Assembly: GCA_017311185.1 (NCBI GenBank)
Contig: JAESUZ010003880.1
Location: forward strand, 1-64,000
Source: Proteles cristata cristata
Lineage: Eukaryota > Chordata > Mammalia > Carnivora > Hyaenidae
Length of the DNA stretch: 64,000 bases
Direction: 5' to 3'
How positions within the stretch are numbered: position 1 is the first letter of the stretch; each line of letters begins with the position of its first letter. The notes beneath the pieces are model-generated. The model made no database searches and was not told the origin of the DNA. It saw only the letters and a program-made list of their open reading frames with translations. This document shows, in pieces, positions 12,380-24,265 of this stretch. The position numbers were made by a program, and so were the translations under genes.

Positions 12380-13268
12380 TCAGAGCATCCCTCTCAGGAT
12401 TTCTTGTAGGGCTGGCTTCGTGGTGACAAATTCTTTCAATTTCTGTTTATTTGGAAAGGTTTTTATCTCTCCTTCTATTTTGAATGACAGGCTTCCTGGG
12501 TAGAGGATTCTTGGCTGCATATTTTTACTGTTCATCACATTGAAGATCTCCTGCCATTCCTTTCTGGCCTGCCACATTTCAGTAGATAGGTCTGTCACCA
12601 CTCTGATAGGTTTCCCTTTGTATGTGAGGGCCCTTTTCTCCCTAGCTGCTTTCAAAATTCTCTCTTTGTCCTTGTATTTTGCCATTTTTACCATGATATG
12701 TCGTGCAGAAGATTGATTCAAGTTACGTCTGAGGGGACTCCTCTGAGCCTCTTGTATTTCCACCTTTACTTCCTTCCCCAGGTCGGGGAAGTTCTCTGCT
12801 ATAATTTGTTCCAGGACTCCTTCAGCACCTTTCCCTCTCTCTTCCTCTTCTGGGATTCCTATGATACAGATATTGTTGCGTTTGACTGTATCGCTGAGCT
12901 CTCGAATTCTTCTTTCCTGTTCCTGGATCAGTTTGTCTCTTTTTTTGTCAGCTTCTTGTTTTTCTATAATGGTGTCTTCTAAATCACTTATTCTCCTTTC
13001 TGCCTCTTCAATCCATGCATTGGAGGCCTGTAATTTATTATGTATCTCATTTATCGCATTTTTTAATTCTTCATGCCTATTTTTATTTTCCGTTCTGTCT
13101 GTAGCCATAGTTTCTTTGATGTCCCCTATGTTTTTTTCAACCCTGCTATTAATTTTACATTATTCTAAAATCTTGTTCAGTTATGCTGCTGATATCTGTT
13201 TTGAGCAGTTCATTAGCTGTCATTTCTTCTTGGAGTTTCTTTGGAGGAGAGGTCTTTCGTTTCGTCAT
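12380..13268 (-). pseudogene. LINE-1 ORF1 (RNA-binding protein), disrupted
   Basis: ORF1p coats L1 RNA as a coiled-coil trimer. The likely start is the ATG at 13268 (MTKRKTSPPKKLQEEM). That frame stops at 13155-13157, and a one-base shift there joins it to the long open frame that ends at 12380 (242 codons from its first Met at 13108). Visible parts: a heptad-rich coiled coil (about 13110-12890), an RRM-like segment with NNICIIGIPEEEE, and a basic C-terminal domain (AREKRALTYKGKPIRV). ORF2 starts 46 nt downstream, the normal bicistronic order. Confidence 0.92.
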
Positions 13269-13805
13269 TTTAGTTAGCTTTCCGGCTCTTGTTGGTTTTA
13301 AAGACCTGTTATGCTCTCTGTTTCTGTGAGCGCTGCTATATCCAAGAATACTCTTTGACTTTCCAGGGCCTATCCTTTCAGAGATTGTTTTTGAATGGTA
13401 TCCCTCGGTCTCTCTTGTTGGGACCTTAGTTATTTTATTTTCCTATTCATAGTGATATTTGGGACTCTTCACCTTGTGTACTCTAGCTTGTTTCTTGAGG
13501 TAGCCCTGGAAAAGAAAACAGACAGACAAACACACAGGAAGCAGGAGCACACAAACGCACAGGCTAATTCAACTAACATGCAAAGCGAGAGGGAAAACGA
13601 AAAAGTTAAGAGGAAAGACGGAGGAGGGAGGGCGAATAACAGGGAGTATAAAATACATAAAATGGTCAAAAAGGGAAAAAGAAAAGGAAAAAAGAAGAAA
13701 ACCGATGGACAAAGGACGGTTTAAAGCATATACCTGGATTTCCCAGCTACAGTTAAATAGCCGTGTGTATGCAGTGCTGGTTGAAGAGTCTCCCTGCCTT
13801 CTTTA

Positions 13806-13927
13806 AAAAGTAAGCTTCACACCCAGCACAGAGCCCAACACAGAGCTCAAACTCACCACCCCAAAATCAAGACCTGAGCTGAGATCAAGAGTCAGATGCT
13901 TAACCAACTGAGCTACCCAGGTACCCC
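13806..13927 (-). mobile_element. SINEC_a-type SINE beside the LINE-1
   Basis: Antisense short SINE ending in the head complement 'gagctacccaggtacccc'. The flanks 13790-13804 and 13930-13944 look like a diverged TSD (CTCCCTGCCTTCTTT versus CTCCTTGCTTTTTTC). The LINE-1 used the left copy as its own target. Confidence 0.8.
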
Positions 13928-13944
13928 AACTCCTTGCTTTTTTC

Positions 13945-14929
13945 ATCATGAACCAGAAGCTGATCCAATAGGAAGTCAATCTGGGATTTGGTGAATTATC
14001 CTCAGACTTTGACAATCCTCAGGCAATGATAGATTTCAGAAGTTTGAAGATTCTCAACATAAAGCATTGCTATTCTAGAGCACTGAGCCAATTGTTTGTT
14101 ACCTGTAAATTTTGCAAAATACGTTATTCCATAAGCTTTGGAAATCCACATCTATGATGTCTAATGACCATTATACAAAAAGTCTTCTCTCTTTTCAAGG
14201 TCCAGAAAGCCAAATGGTGTTTTTTTTTTTAGGCCCCAGTGCTTCCCCCAAATCACTCTTGATTGAACCTCCCTGAAAACTTCATTCTCATCTGTGATTC
14301 TATTTAGGAAGATGTCTTACTTCTTGCTTACCTCCTAACTCTTTGCTTTTTTCTTCCTCTACAAAGTAAGGGAAAGAATAAACAAAAAAGTAGAACAAAT
14401 TGCTTCAATTTTCCTTAAGGCAAAGGAAAAAAATTCTCCCATCATTAAGAAGTGGCCCTGAGGATCTTCAACTGGTATACATTTGGCTACTGTTACCAGG
14501 AGTCAAAAACACTGACCTTGATAACATGGCAGAGATAATATGCTCCACAAGAGAAACTATTTCTTTACTATACCAAAGATTCAGTATGTATTTCCTCCAA
14601 TATAGAAGGCACATGCCCCCATTCCAAAACTTGAGGGATGGAAGAGGAAGAAGATTAATACGATTTGAACACAAGCAAATAAAGGCTGGTTAGGGAAATA
14701 ACACAGACAGCAATACTGTGTCACCCCAGGGAGAAGTACTATTAATGAACTACAAATAAACAATGCTCAGGAAGCCCTGAATGAGAGATTGTGGAAAACA
14801 CCAGAGAGAAGATGACTTTAACTGGACCTATCAGCAACCTCTCAACTTTTAAATTACACTAAGCAGAAGAGATAGATTCTACATTGTGGTTTTAGAACAA
14901 CTGTGATGGCTCAAATGCCCAGACCCTCC
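13945..14929. other. Unique stretch, no gene seen
   Basis: A 97-codon ORF (14400-14693, +) overlaps two antisense ORFs. No motif or coding bias was recognised. A T run lies at 14220-14231. Confidence 0.4.
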
Positions 14930-15165
14930 TGAAATCCAAATACTGCTGTAACTGAGATCTGCTTTAAATGCATTATCTTCACAACCACTTGATGCTAACC
15001 TCTGAGGCAGGTGCTGTTATTATTCCCATTTTACTCATGAGGAAAAAGGAAGCTCAAGTAGGCAACTAGGCCATTGTATTACAGACAGTACGTGAGCAAG
15101 TGAGAGTACAAGCCCATGTCTGAGCCCAGGACTCCATGGTCCTAGTCACCATACTACAGCACTTC
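14930..15165 (-). mobile_element. MIR SINE
   Basis: Antisense MIR: 'gaggcaggtgctgttattat', 'cccattttactcatgaggaa' and a terminal 'tagtcaccatactacagcac'. Confidence 0.82.
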
Positions 15166-15629
15166 TTCCTTGACGTGTGCCTTTTCAGTCTGCAGAGGCA
15201 GCCAACTGCTCCACTTCTCCATGGATCTCTCTCTTCCTTCTGGTTCTCTACTAAAAAGACTCAGAGACTGAGTCCTAAAGCAATGACCTGGTAACTCCTC
15301 CTACAGCTAGGCTCCATCAGCAACCGGAGCTTAGTATCTCCATTCTCTTCTCCCTACTATGACTAAAAAATGATAACTTCCCTATAATCTTTTTTTTAAA
15401 AAAAGTCACTGTGTAGGAAATGTCATCACGGCTCCATTACCTAACAGTATACCCTATAGAACAGGTATGAGTGGTACTCTGATTGCGTGAAAGAATGTAT
15501 CTGAAAAGAAAACCAGACATCTTGGGTAACAATGTAGTGGTTATACTTCTAGACCACCACCTTAGAAGGATGGAAAGTGACAGCAAATAATATATTTGAT
15601 CGTTTTCAAATTTTGTTAATCTATCCTCT

Positions 15630-15765
15630 TTCATTAGATTGATTTCATTGATTTTTGAGTGCAGGAATCATATCTGTGTCATTCACATTGTAGCCCCTGT
15701 GCCTATCATAATACCTGGCATATAGTAGGTGCTTAGAAAATATTTGTCAAATGAATAAATAGGTG
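15630..15765 (+). mobile_element. L2 3' end
   Basis: Sense L2 terminus: 'acctggcatatagtaggtgc' followed by an 'aaatatttgtcaaatgaa' block, the conserved tail shared by L2 and MIR. Confidence 0.8.
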
Positions 15766-15854
15766 ATATCCCCAAATTAGAAAAGCATATCCAACTACTC
15801 CTTTTTCTTTATTTATTCAATCATTCACATTTATTGAACAAGTGATGCAAAAAA

Positions 15855-16300
15855 GTAGCATAATGGATTGCTTTAATACATAGAATCTAGACTCTGATTG
15901 CCTGGATTCAAATACTGGTTCTGTCACCAGCTGTGTGACTCTGGGCTAGCCAGTGGTAAAATGGGGGAAAGAATAGTACTAACTCACAGTGTTGTTTGAG
16001 GATGAAGTAAATTAATACAAGTAAAGTATTTTTAAAATTTATTCATTTTTGAAAGAGAGAGGGAACAAGATGGGAGGCGAAGAGAGAGAGAGGAAAGAGA
16101 GATTCCCAGCAGGCTCCATACTATCAGCACAAAGCCTGATGAGGGGCTTGCTCCCTGGAACCGTGAGATCATGACCTGAGCCAAAATCGACAGTCAGACA
16201 TTAAACAACTGAGCCACCCAGGTGCCCCATAAGTAAAATGCTTAGAACAGCTCATAGTATATAGTAAATGCTAGGTGTTTGCCTTTATGAGGATGATAAT
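15855..16300 (+). mobile_element. MIR SINE, split by a CAN-SINE
   Basis: Sense MIR 5' part (15855-16030: 'ctgattgcctggattcaaat', 'cagctgtgtgactctggg'). It resumes at 16229 ('aaaatgcttagaacagctca ... gtaaatgctagg') after the inserted SINE. Confidence 0.85.
16031..16228 (-). mobile_element. CAN-SINE inserted in MIR
   Basis: Antisense copy from 'tttttaaaatttattcattt' to the head complement 'gccacccaggtgcccc'. Its flanks share a diverged AAGTAAA(A/G)T duplication of MIR sequence. Confidence 0.9.
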
Positions 16301-16454
16301 GTTCCAGGCTTCAGGACACCGAAGACAAAATAGTGAAGAAGTCAGGTCTCTGAGTGCTTAAATCTTAGATTCCAGTAGGAGAAACAATCAACCTCCTGAT
16401 GATTTGATAAAATAATTACAAATAGTTTTAAACACTGTGAAGAAAATGATGCTT

Positions 16455-16885
16455 CCCTGGTGTTGAGAAGCAGACACTGAGGTGGAATTTAGCATTCAAA
16501 GTGTTTACTAAGGAGGGTCCCTAAAACCAGCATCAGTGGGAGAGAGGAGAAAAAAAACTGGAAGGTGGGCAGAGAGAGAAGGTGGTGGCAAAGCAGGCCC
16601 GGCCACAGCCTCAGCCCACCCCACAGGGAACGCTGAAGAGAAATGACCCTTCACAGTTGTCCTGACCATTCTACCCACGGGCTGTGGGCCACCCTGGGAA
16701 GGGGCGTGGCCTTGCACTCGGCAGCTGAAGCAATCCCTAAAAGGGCTGACAGCTGAAGACCTGCTGCCAAAGGCATACACATCAGCTGGGGCGGCAGAGC
16801 CTCCAGTGAGGGAGGATAGGGCAGCACAACGCCGCTGTAGGCATTCCCCCCAGCAGACAGGAGGGCAAGTGTGAGTTGCTACCTA
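16455..16885. mobile_element. GC-rich insertion in the old fossil, LTR-like
   Basis: About 430 bp, clearly richer in GC than its surroundings ('cccacgggctgtgggccacc', 'ggggcgtggccttgcactcg'). It interrupts a repeat that resumes on its far side. It resembles an old LTR, but the family is not identified. A 90-codon antisense ORF (16508-16780) has no recognised domain. Confidence 0.35.
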
Positions 16886-17629
16886 AAACAAAGTGGTTAG
16901 GGAAGGCCTCTCTAAGGAAGTAATATTTCAGGTGATAAAACTACACCGTGAGGAGGCAGCAGCCAAATAAATAGATGGGTGAACGCATTCTTACTAAAGG
17001 AAATAGCCAGTACAATATCCCCTTGGTCAGAATAAGTTGGCAGTGTTTCAAGTACAGAAAGGAAGAAGAGTGAGTGCCAGAGAGTGGTATAAAGTGAGTC
17101 TGAAGAGGCAGGCAGGGGCCAGAAATTTCAGGAGTTTGGATTTTATTCTAAGTAATGATGAGTAGCAACTAGAGAAAAGTGGAAGGATCTGATTTACTCT
17201 TTTAAAACATCACTCTGGATGCTATGTAAGAAATGGGTTGAAGAAAGGATAAAAGGCATAAACTAAAAATTTACTAAACGTTTCTAGACAAAAGATGGTA
17301 TACTGATGAAGATGAGAAAAGTGAACATATTTATATGCAGAACTCTATAGGAAACTAAGCAGAGATTGCTAAAGGATTAAATGTGCAAAGTGGAGGAAAG
17401 GAGAATAAAAAATAACTCCCAGTTTTTTGGCTTGAACAACTGGAAGGGTGATGGTGTATACTGAGATAAGAAAAGGCAAATTTAGGGACGAACATAGAGT
17501 CCCATCCCTATTAAACATCAAGTAGAGATGCCAAGTAGTCAGCTGGATATGCAAGTCCTGAGTACAGAAGAAGAGAGGAGAAAGGCTAAATATTTATATT
17601 TGGAAGTCATAGGTAAATAGGTTATATGT

Positions 17630-17985
17630 TGGTTCGTTACTGCCACATTACCACTGCCACCACTCAGAGGCATAAAGCAACAATATTTTTACTCACATCT
17701 GCAGATTGGCTGGGGCTCAATCCAGGTATCTCTGCTTCTATCTGTGGGGTCAGATGTTTTTTCTAGAACACAATGTTACATGTCAATTATATCTGAATTT
17801 TTTTAAGTCCTGGACATATGATACTCTTTGACTTTCACCAGTACATCACTACCCAAAGCAAGGTACACATGCAAAACTCTGCTTGTGACAACAACCTGGA
17901 TGCAGAAATTGGCAGGGGCGGTAGGAGGGGGTGTGCCATGAGGGATGGTGCAAAATAGGGGTCCATAACTTAGTCTGCCAGAGAT
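17630..17985. mobile_element. Second insertion in the old fossil, unidentified
   Basis: Begins with 'attaccactgccaccactca' then 'cataaagcaacaatattttt', a pattern seen at ends of some old LTRs. The flanking L2-like repeat continues after about 17985. Confidence 0.3.
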
Positions 17986-18560
17986 GAGATAGCCAGGGTA
18001 TGAATATAGATAGTTAATAGAGCCAGACTCAGACAAATTCCCAAGGTACTTCAGTATTTACTACTCAACTAGAAGAGGAAAACCTAGTACGGATTTAGGA
18101 GGAGCAAGTGCAGTTGGAAAATAATTAAGAGAACATGAGAGGGGTAAGAGAGAATAGTGTTTCAAGGAGACCGTCAAATGTTGCTGAGACATCAAATACG
18201 GTGTGAACAGAGAAAGGTCTTTGGTACCTGGCAACACGGCCCAGCAATCCAGGTGTTCCATAATAGGACGCTGGGAAAGGTGAGAGGGTAAGAGTCTACT
18301 GTCTCATCCTGGGTTCTCAGGCAGCAGAAAAGCAAATTATGTTTGGACAATTAAAAAAATTACCATTCTTTCAGGAACAGTGGGAATAGGTTGGTAAGTG
18401 ATTAATTATTAGGTTGTTTGAGGCCAGACTGTTGAAGTTCTTCAACACCTGCCTAGGGAATTGGAACTTGGTTCTTCAAACAACAGCGAATCATTCAAAG
18501 CTTTTGGAGCAGAAGAGTGATAAATACCCAGTTTTGGTTCTAACGGCAGTATAAGATGGA

Positions 18561-20221
18561 TTTGAGAGAGAAGAGACCAGTGGCAAAGAAGCAGGTTATC
18601 CTAGATCTGTTACTCAGACCTCTTGCCCAGACCCTCACCTCCCAGAGAGACTTAGATTTCCTTTGATCAAGTCCCTCGTGGTTGTTGCTATTAAAATCTT
18701 TCTTGCCTGCTTCCTCCTTGCCTGGCTGACGTTAACTGACTTCTAATAACTTTCTAATCAAAATCTGGGTCCTGACCATCTGCCTCCACCTTCCATCTCA
18801 GCACTCACTCATTTAGAAGTATCACCTTTCCTTTTGTGTCCACACAGGTAACTCTTCCACCAATGGGCTTCATACGGCAGCATGAAACCATAGGCTGACT
18901 TGTTGACAATTCCAGGGTGCTGCTAATTCAGACCTGTCCCCCGAATCCCTGCTGCTTTCCTTCCACCAGCCCATCTCTGTCCATTCTCCCAGAGCACACT
19001 GAAAGGTAGTTCGTGGAGTTCAGAACATGATGGTAGCCTCCAATTCACTAGCGTAGGTTCTAGTCCTCCTCATCTCAGGCTTGGCCTCTGAGGGATACCC
19101 ACCTTGTGCAAAGGCTCTTCTTACTTAAAGTCCCATTTGATCCCTCTAGTGACTCTTAGCAGGGGGTTGAGGTAGGGATAGGGTGTGAGCAAGCAATGAT
19201 CCTGAAACAATTTTGTCTACTATGTGTCTCAATCTGCACCATTTTCTAAGAAGCCTAAAAGGCAAATACATCAACAAATGCCCCACATAGTGAAATATTA
19301 CCATTGGTATTTCGTAGTAATGTGGCTTGGAAAATTTTTCCTACGTTCTCATGCCTGGGCTACGTGCTCTCATGCCTTTCTACAGAAAGATTAACAGGTA
19401 TTGTTTCTAGAACACAAGGATAACTTGAAATGAGTTATGGTTTAAAATGAGAAGTCATGATTGAATAAATGCCAGGACTTCCCCTATTATTTTTATAGAG
19501 CCATGATATTTTTCCCTAACACATATTTCTTCAATTGCTATGCATAGTATTTTCCTGTTGTCTGCTAGCCAAATAGTCTTTAGCTGACTGGTCCTAGCGG
19601 GGAATGGAGAAAATCATAAAATTGGAAATTAGGAAGCAATGACATTAGTGTTCAAATCACAAAAGACTAGGTGGAAGCAAATATTTGCTTTAACCCTGAT
19701 ATGCACTGTTAATGAAAGACTAAATACGGCAAAACTGGAAATTTGCTAACTCTTCTCAGGCACTACCATTTAGTAGTTTCTCTGACCTCAGTAGTACTTC
19801 ATTTGGCCATAGTGCTCACTGGGAAATTGGCAGTGACACATGAACTCTCTCCCATTGCACCACCCTTGGGCTCTAGCTGCATCTGCAGGCCATAGAATCC
19901 TTTTGTGGTCTCTTCAGTCTTTGCTCTGGAAATAAGGCAAAGAGTAGCTAGCTATGTTGCCCACCTGATGACAGAGCCACTCAGAGCTGCCTTGTTCTCA
20001 CATTATACTAGGCATCTTCAGAAGCAGCTTTAACTCTGGTTTCTGCTCTCAGAATATTTCATTATTTGATTACTTCAGAGTTTGTGATACCTAGACTGAA
20101 TTACTCTTGACTGATAGGAGCCAGAGTACAAGGCTGTGACCCATGCTGTTCCCTCCGGCCATCCAACCCCCCTCGTGGCAAAGCTCTCAGAAACTCTGAT
20201 GTCCTTTGCTGCCTCAGGAGT
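18561..20221. other. Repeat-poor unique stretch
   Basis: About 1.66 kb without a recognised repeat. No ORF of 60 codons or more lies wholly inside it. Confidence 0.5.
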
Positions 20222-20235
20222 TAGTTACACTTCTT

Positions 20236-20469
20236 TTTTTCTTTTTTTTTTTTTAAATTTTTTTAATGTTTTATTTATTTCTAGGAGAGAGAGAGAGACA
20301 CAGCGTGAGCAGGGAGGGTCAGAGAGAGGGAGTCACAGACTGAAACAGGCTCCAGGCTCCGAGCTGGCAGTCAGCACAGAGCCCGACACGGGGCTCGAAC
20401 CCACGAACCGCGAGATCATGACCTGAGCAAAAGTCGGACGCTTAACCGACTAAGCCACCCAGGCGCCCC
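20236..20469 (-). mobile_element. CAN-SINE, young subtype
   Basis: Complete antisense SINE with a perfect 14-bp TSD TAGTTACACTTCTT (20222-20235 and 20470-20483) and an intact-looking head with B-box complement 'ggctcgaacccacgaacc'. Confidence 0.96.
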
Positions 20470-20483
20470 TAGTTACACTTCTT

Positions 20484-22479
20484 AAGAGTGGCTCTGCACT
20501 ACCTTTGTCAAAGAGTGGCTCATGGCCTTTTCTCCACTGATGATCCCTATTGCCCACATAGATCCTATCTCATACCTCCTCCAAACAACCTTTTTGAAAT
20601 TTAACTTGTGTACGCTCCAAAATATCACAGTAGGAAAGCTAGCTTAAAGAACACATCACAGTCACACTCAAAGCTGCCATTTGTCTCTGTCATTTGAGTC
20701 TCTGACACAGGACAAGGCCTCTGACACAGGACAATGTGTTCTTGGCCTTTCCTCCATGACTCCCACCTGTCTGTACAACTACCCCCAGATGAAACAGGGA
20801 CACATGAGAAAACCATCCCTGAATATCTCTTAGTTTCTCCAATGGATACCTGTGACAGCCTGGGTTATATCAGTAAAGGAATGGAGCCCATGACTAGAGC
20901 CTGTGTCAGAGTCAAGTCACTTCAACTATTTACTGAGCACCTTCTTTATGCCCTGTATCAAGGAGATCTTGGCACCCAGCTAATATCACTAGTCTGAACA
21001 GGTTTCCCTGAAAGTGTGATTACATTACATGCTTTTCATAGACCTCTCTGCCCAACAGTAATTATGGGGCAACCCTGGTAGCTGTGGACTGCTGAATGAA
21101 GCAGTCCTGGGCCACAGATGAACCAAAAGCAGATGCAGTAGAGCTGACTTCTCAATCCCTTCTGTATCCTCCAAAAAGCTCTGAGTAAACAGTACGTTTA
21201 TGTTATGGTCATTATTTTGTGCTTCCCTCCTTTGTATCTCATATCTATTGAGGTCAAGCAACCTCATATCTGTTGCTTAGACTGTAAACACAGACAAAAT
21301 GCCAAGACACAGATAAAGTCACCAGGAAACCCAGCTCCATGTGCCAGACCCACCTTTGTGCTTTTGGACTGTTGCTATGTTTGTTTAGAGATGGCAGGAA
21401 AAAAGTGCCACATGGCTCAGTGCTCATTTGCTTCCTGCTCTGTTAGGTATTAAACCCCAGCAACCTGCCCAAGTCTCAGTCTCCCTTACTATAGCTAACT
21501 AACTAGAACACTAACCCCCAGCTTAATGTCCCATGAGTATAATCCTCTCCTCTTCTCTGCTTCCTTCTTCTCTTTTCTTCCCAAGATCCTGTGAACTAAA
21601 TATCATCATATAATAAGCAATAATCTATAAATGCAGAGAGTTGTTTTCTTTGTAATTCTACTCATATGGGAATAAAAAATAATGTTGATTGTTTTAACCT
21701 ACACATAACTTGTAGGACAGAAAGATTCCTGTCAAATAATCTTCCCTTAATAAATTCCCTTCACTATTATAAACTAAGACATGACCTTCAAGCTTTAATA
21801 CCCAGACAATACAACATTTGTGTGTTATTTAATTAGTGTATTGCTTTTGTTAATGTACATTCCTGTGGTTATACCACTTTCCACTCAAACTTTAAAAAAA
21901 TACTACACAGTATTAAAAATTTTTTCTTACCAATGTGTCCATACTTACGCTCCATTAATTTTTTTTTTTTTTTTTTTTACCAACCAGGATCTCTTAATGT
22001 TTTGAGGTTATCTCATAACAATGGCTAATTTATTAAGTCCTGGAAAATTATAACAACAGTAAGTCTTTGTGCAAAGTTGGCGTCCTGAAGATTTTTGGTT
22101 AAAAAAAAGAATGTGATAGATCTAGCAGAGACCACTGTCATTTCTGTACCATCTAATCCCCATTATGAAGTAATTTTTATCAAATTTAGAAGTGATGATG
22201 TGGCAGCATAAACAATGCTGGAAAAGCTAATTCAATAAATCAGAGGGGTTATTCCATGTCATCTACATGCTCAAACAAGAAGGAGAGCACACTGGCTTTA
22301 ATAAATCCTCAGTTTCCAGCCAAAGGCCTTTCAGAGTTCTTGGCTGCCTGATCAGATGTCTGGAATTATGAAAGCAAAGTAAGTTTTTGGAACTTAACGA
22401 GGAACTTCTGACTTACCATAAAAAGACTTAAACTGGACAGATTGCTCAGTATTCTACATAAGTATCTAATAATCCTATA
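20484..22479. other. Unique stretch, no gene seen
   Basis: About 2 kb. ORFs of 80-87 codons overlap on both strands (20734-20997, 21025-21267, 21205-21453) with no domain signature. A weak L2/MIR-like phrase occurs near 20925-20960. Confidence 0.45.
21959..21978 (+). repeat. Orphan poly(T) run
   Basis: Twenty T residues with no SINE or L1 body attached on either side. Confidence 0.8.
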
Positions 22480-22620
22480 ATTGCCTAATAACTATTATCT
22501 CACTTTACAGAGAAGGAAACTAAGACTAAAAGGAGATAAGAAATGTGTTCATATTTGAGCAGCTAGGAAATGATGGATCTGCAATGCTAACCTTTCTACA
22601 ATGTTCATATTATAACACAG
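22480..22620 (-). mobile_element. MIR SINE, partial
   Basis: Antisense: 'tatctcactttacagagaag', 'gaaactaagactaaaagga', 'gagcagctaggaaatgatgg'. Confidence 0.7.
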
Positions 22621-22729
22621 ACTATCAGACAGTTTGCTGATTTTGTCAGTGATTCCATTTCAGCCCTATAGGTTGCCCAGCCTGGGTATGATGTACGTGA
22701 CCAGGTGACTCAGATCACTGGGCTGATGA

Positions 22730-23330
22730 GGCAGAGAGTCATTCAGTGATTCAGCAAATATTATGGAGCAACTACTATCTGTCAAGCACTGTTCTAGGTG
22801 CTAGAGATAACAGTAGAGAATAAACAGACAAAATCCCTTTCCTCACTGAATTTACATTCTACTGAGGGGAAACAAACAAGTACATGATGTAGGGTAGTGA
22901 TAAGCACTAGGAAGGAAAAGAAGGGTAGGAAAAAAGAGAAAACTTAGGTGAGGTGCCCATCTATTTAGTGCTCTCTGATAGGAAGACACTTGAGCAAAGA
23001 CTGAAGGATATGAGGGGAGGGAGTAAAAAGTGAACCATGCCACATCTGGGAAAGAGCATTTCAGACTGAGGGAATGCCAAGTGAAGAGTCTAAGCAGAAT
23101 GTTCCATACATTTAGGGGAAAGCACTGAAGATCCCAGTGTGGCTGCAGCCCAGTTAGCAAGGAGAGTTGAAAGAGATGAGGTGGAATGGGTGGCAAAGAG
23201 GGAGATGGCCATAAAAGGCCCTTTGGATTCTCTAAACATTTTGGGTTTTACTCCATGTGAGATGGGAAGTCTTTGGGAGGCTTGTGACACAATGACATAC
23301 TGACTTATGTTTTAAGAGAATCATTATTAA
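22730..23330 (-). mobile_element. L2-like antisense fossil
   Basis: Begins 'attcagcaaatattatggag', then 'caagcactgttctaggtgct', 'aataaacagacaaaatccct', 'aatttacattctactgaggg', 'gtgataagcactaggaagg'. Later 'aatgttccatacatttaggg' and 'gtgtggctgcagccc' follow the same order as the 16301-18560 fossil. Confidence 0.65.
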
Positions 23331-23389
23331 TTAGCCTGTTGACTTGAATGCCTCTAATCAGCAAGGCCCCAAACTACAAACAGAATAAG

Positions 23390-23610
23390 TGGTAGCACAA
23401 TAGTGCAAAGAATATGAGCTTTGGAATTAGACAGACCTGTTTCCAAATCTCAGCCTCCATCACCAGCTGTTCTATTAATCTTACACTATTTAACCTCTTT
23501 GAACTTCAGTTTCCTCAACTGCAAAAGGAGAATAATATAACCTACTCCACAGTTATTAATTATATGAGATATGTGTGAAGCACCTAAAATATAACTATAT
23601 TTTATCAGCC
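23390..23610 (+). mobile_element. MIR SINE
   Basis: Sense MIR: 'agaatatgagctttggaatt', 'ttaacctctttgaacttcag', 'tttcctcaactgcaaaagg'. Confidence 0.82.
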
Positions 23611-23698
23611 CTCAAAAATAAAAATAACCAGCCACTGTATTTAATTTAGTAATTAATTATTGAATTATTTTATCAATATTAAAAATAATACAGGCAAG

Positions 23699-23915
23699 GC
23701 GGCCTGGGTGGCTCAGATGGTTAAGTGTTCGACTTCAGCTCAGGTCATAATCTCACAGTTTGTGGGTTTGAGCCCCACGTTGGGCTCTGTGCTGACAGCT
23801 CAGAGCCTGGAGCTTGTTTCAGATTCTGTGTCTCCCTCTCTCTCTGACCCTCCCGTGTTCATGCTGTCTTCCTCTCTCTCAGAAATAAATAAAAAACATT
23901 AAAAAAAAATTTTTT
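23699..23915 (+). mobile_element. CAN-SINE
   Basis: Complete copy with a perfect 16-bp TSD AAATAATACAGGCAAG (23683-23698 and 23916-23931). The first bases are altered (GCGGCCTGGG). Confidence 0.95.
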
Positions 23916-24034
23916 AAATAATACAGGCAAGACCTACACTGGATAATATTTCTTTTCTGCTTCTAGAATAATAGCAAAAATTTTTTTAAAGCTTGGTATT
24001 TTTGGATATTTTCTTTTATTATTACTTTTTAAAT

Positions 24035-24265
24035 TATTTTTTTATTTAATTTTTTTTTATATTTTTATTTATTTTTCAGAGAGAAAGAGAGAGACAGAGC
24101 ATAAGCAGGAGAGGGGCAGAGAGTGAGGAAGACAGAGAATCTGAAGCAGGCTCCAGGCTCTGAGCTGTCCACACAGAGCCCGATGTGGCGCTCAAACCAT
24201 GAATGGTGAGATCATGATCTGAGCTAAAGTCAGACACCCAACCAACTGAGCCACCCAGGTGCCCC
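24035..24265 (-). mobile_element. CAN-SINE
   Basis: Antisense copy from a T-rich tail to the head complement 'gccacccaggtgcccc'. The left boundary is blurred by surrounding A/T runs. Confidence 0.9.

Larger units (their letters stand above)
8274..13788 (-). mobile_element. Nearly complete LINE-1, antisense, with TSDs
   Basis: A 5.5-kb L1 on the minus strand. Its poly(A) tail is the T run at 8274-8289, followed by a short 3' UTR, ORF2, a 46-nt spacer, ORF1, and part of a 5' UTR to about 13788. The 12-bp TSD TCTCCCTGCCTT lies at 8262-8273 and 13789-13800. The 5' UTR part (13269-13788) is pyrimidine-rich on the L1 sense strand. The length suggests mild 5' truncation. Both ORFs are interrupted, so the copy is inactive. 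Its 3' UTR matches that of the L1 at 35757-36521. Confidence 0.95.
16301..18560 (-). mobile_element. Ancient L2-like antisense fossil, composite
   Basis: Pieces at 16301-16455, 16885-17630 and 17985-18560 follow an old mammalian repeat in order: 'gggaaggcctctctaaggaag', 'aggcaggggccag', 'tttggattttattctaagta', 'acatcactctggatgctatg', 'atgccaagtagtcagctgga', 'gtgtttcaaggagaccgtca'. I place it in the L2 group by recall, and the exact family is uncertain. Two blocks of different character interrupt it. Confidence 0.5.

Noticed and set aside
8906..13277. Plus-strand ORFs of 60-138 codons inside the LINE-1
   Set aside because: They are antisense shadows of L1 ORF1 and ORF2.
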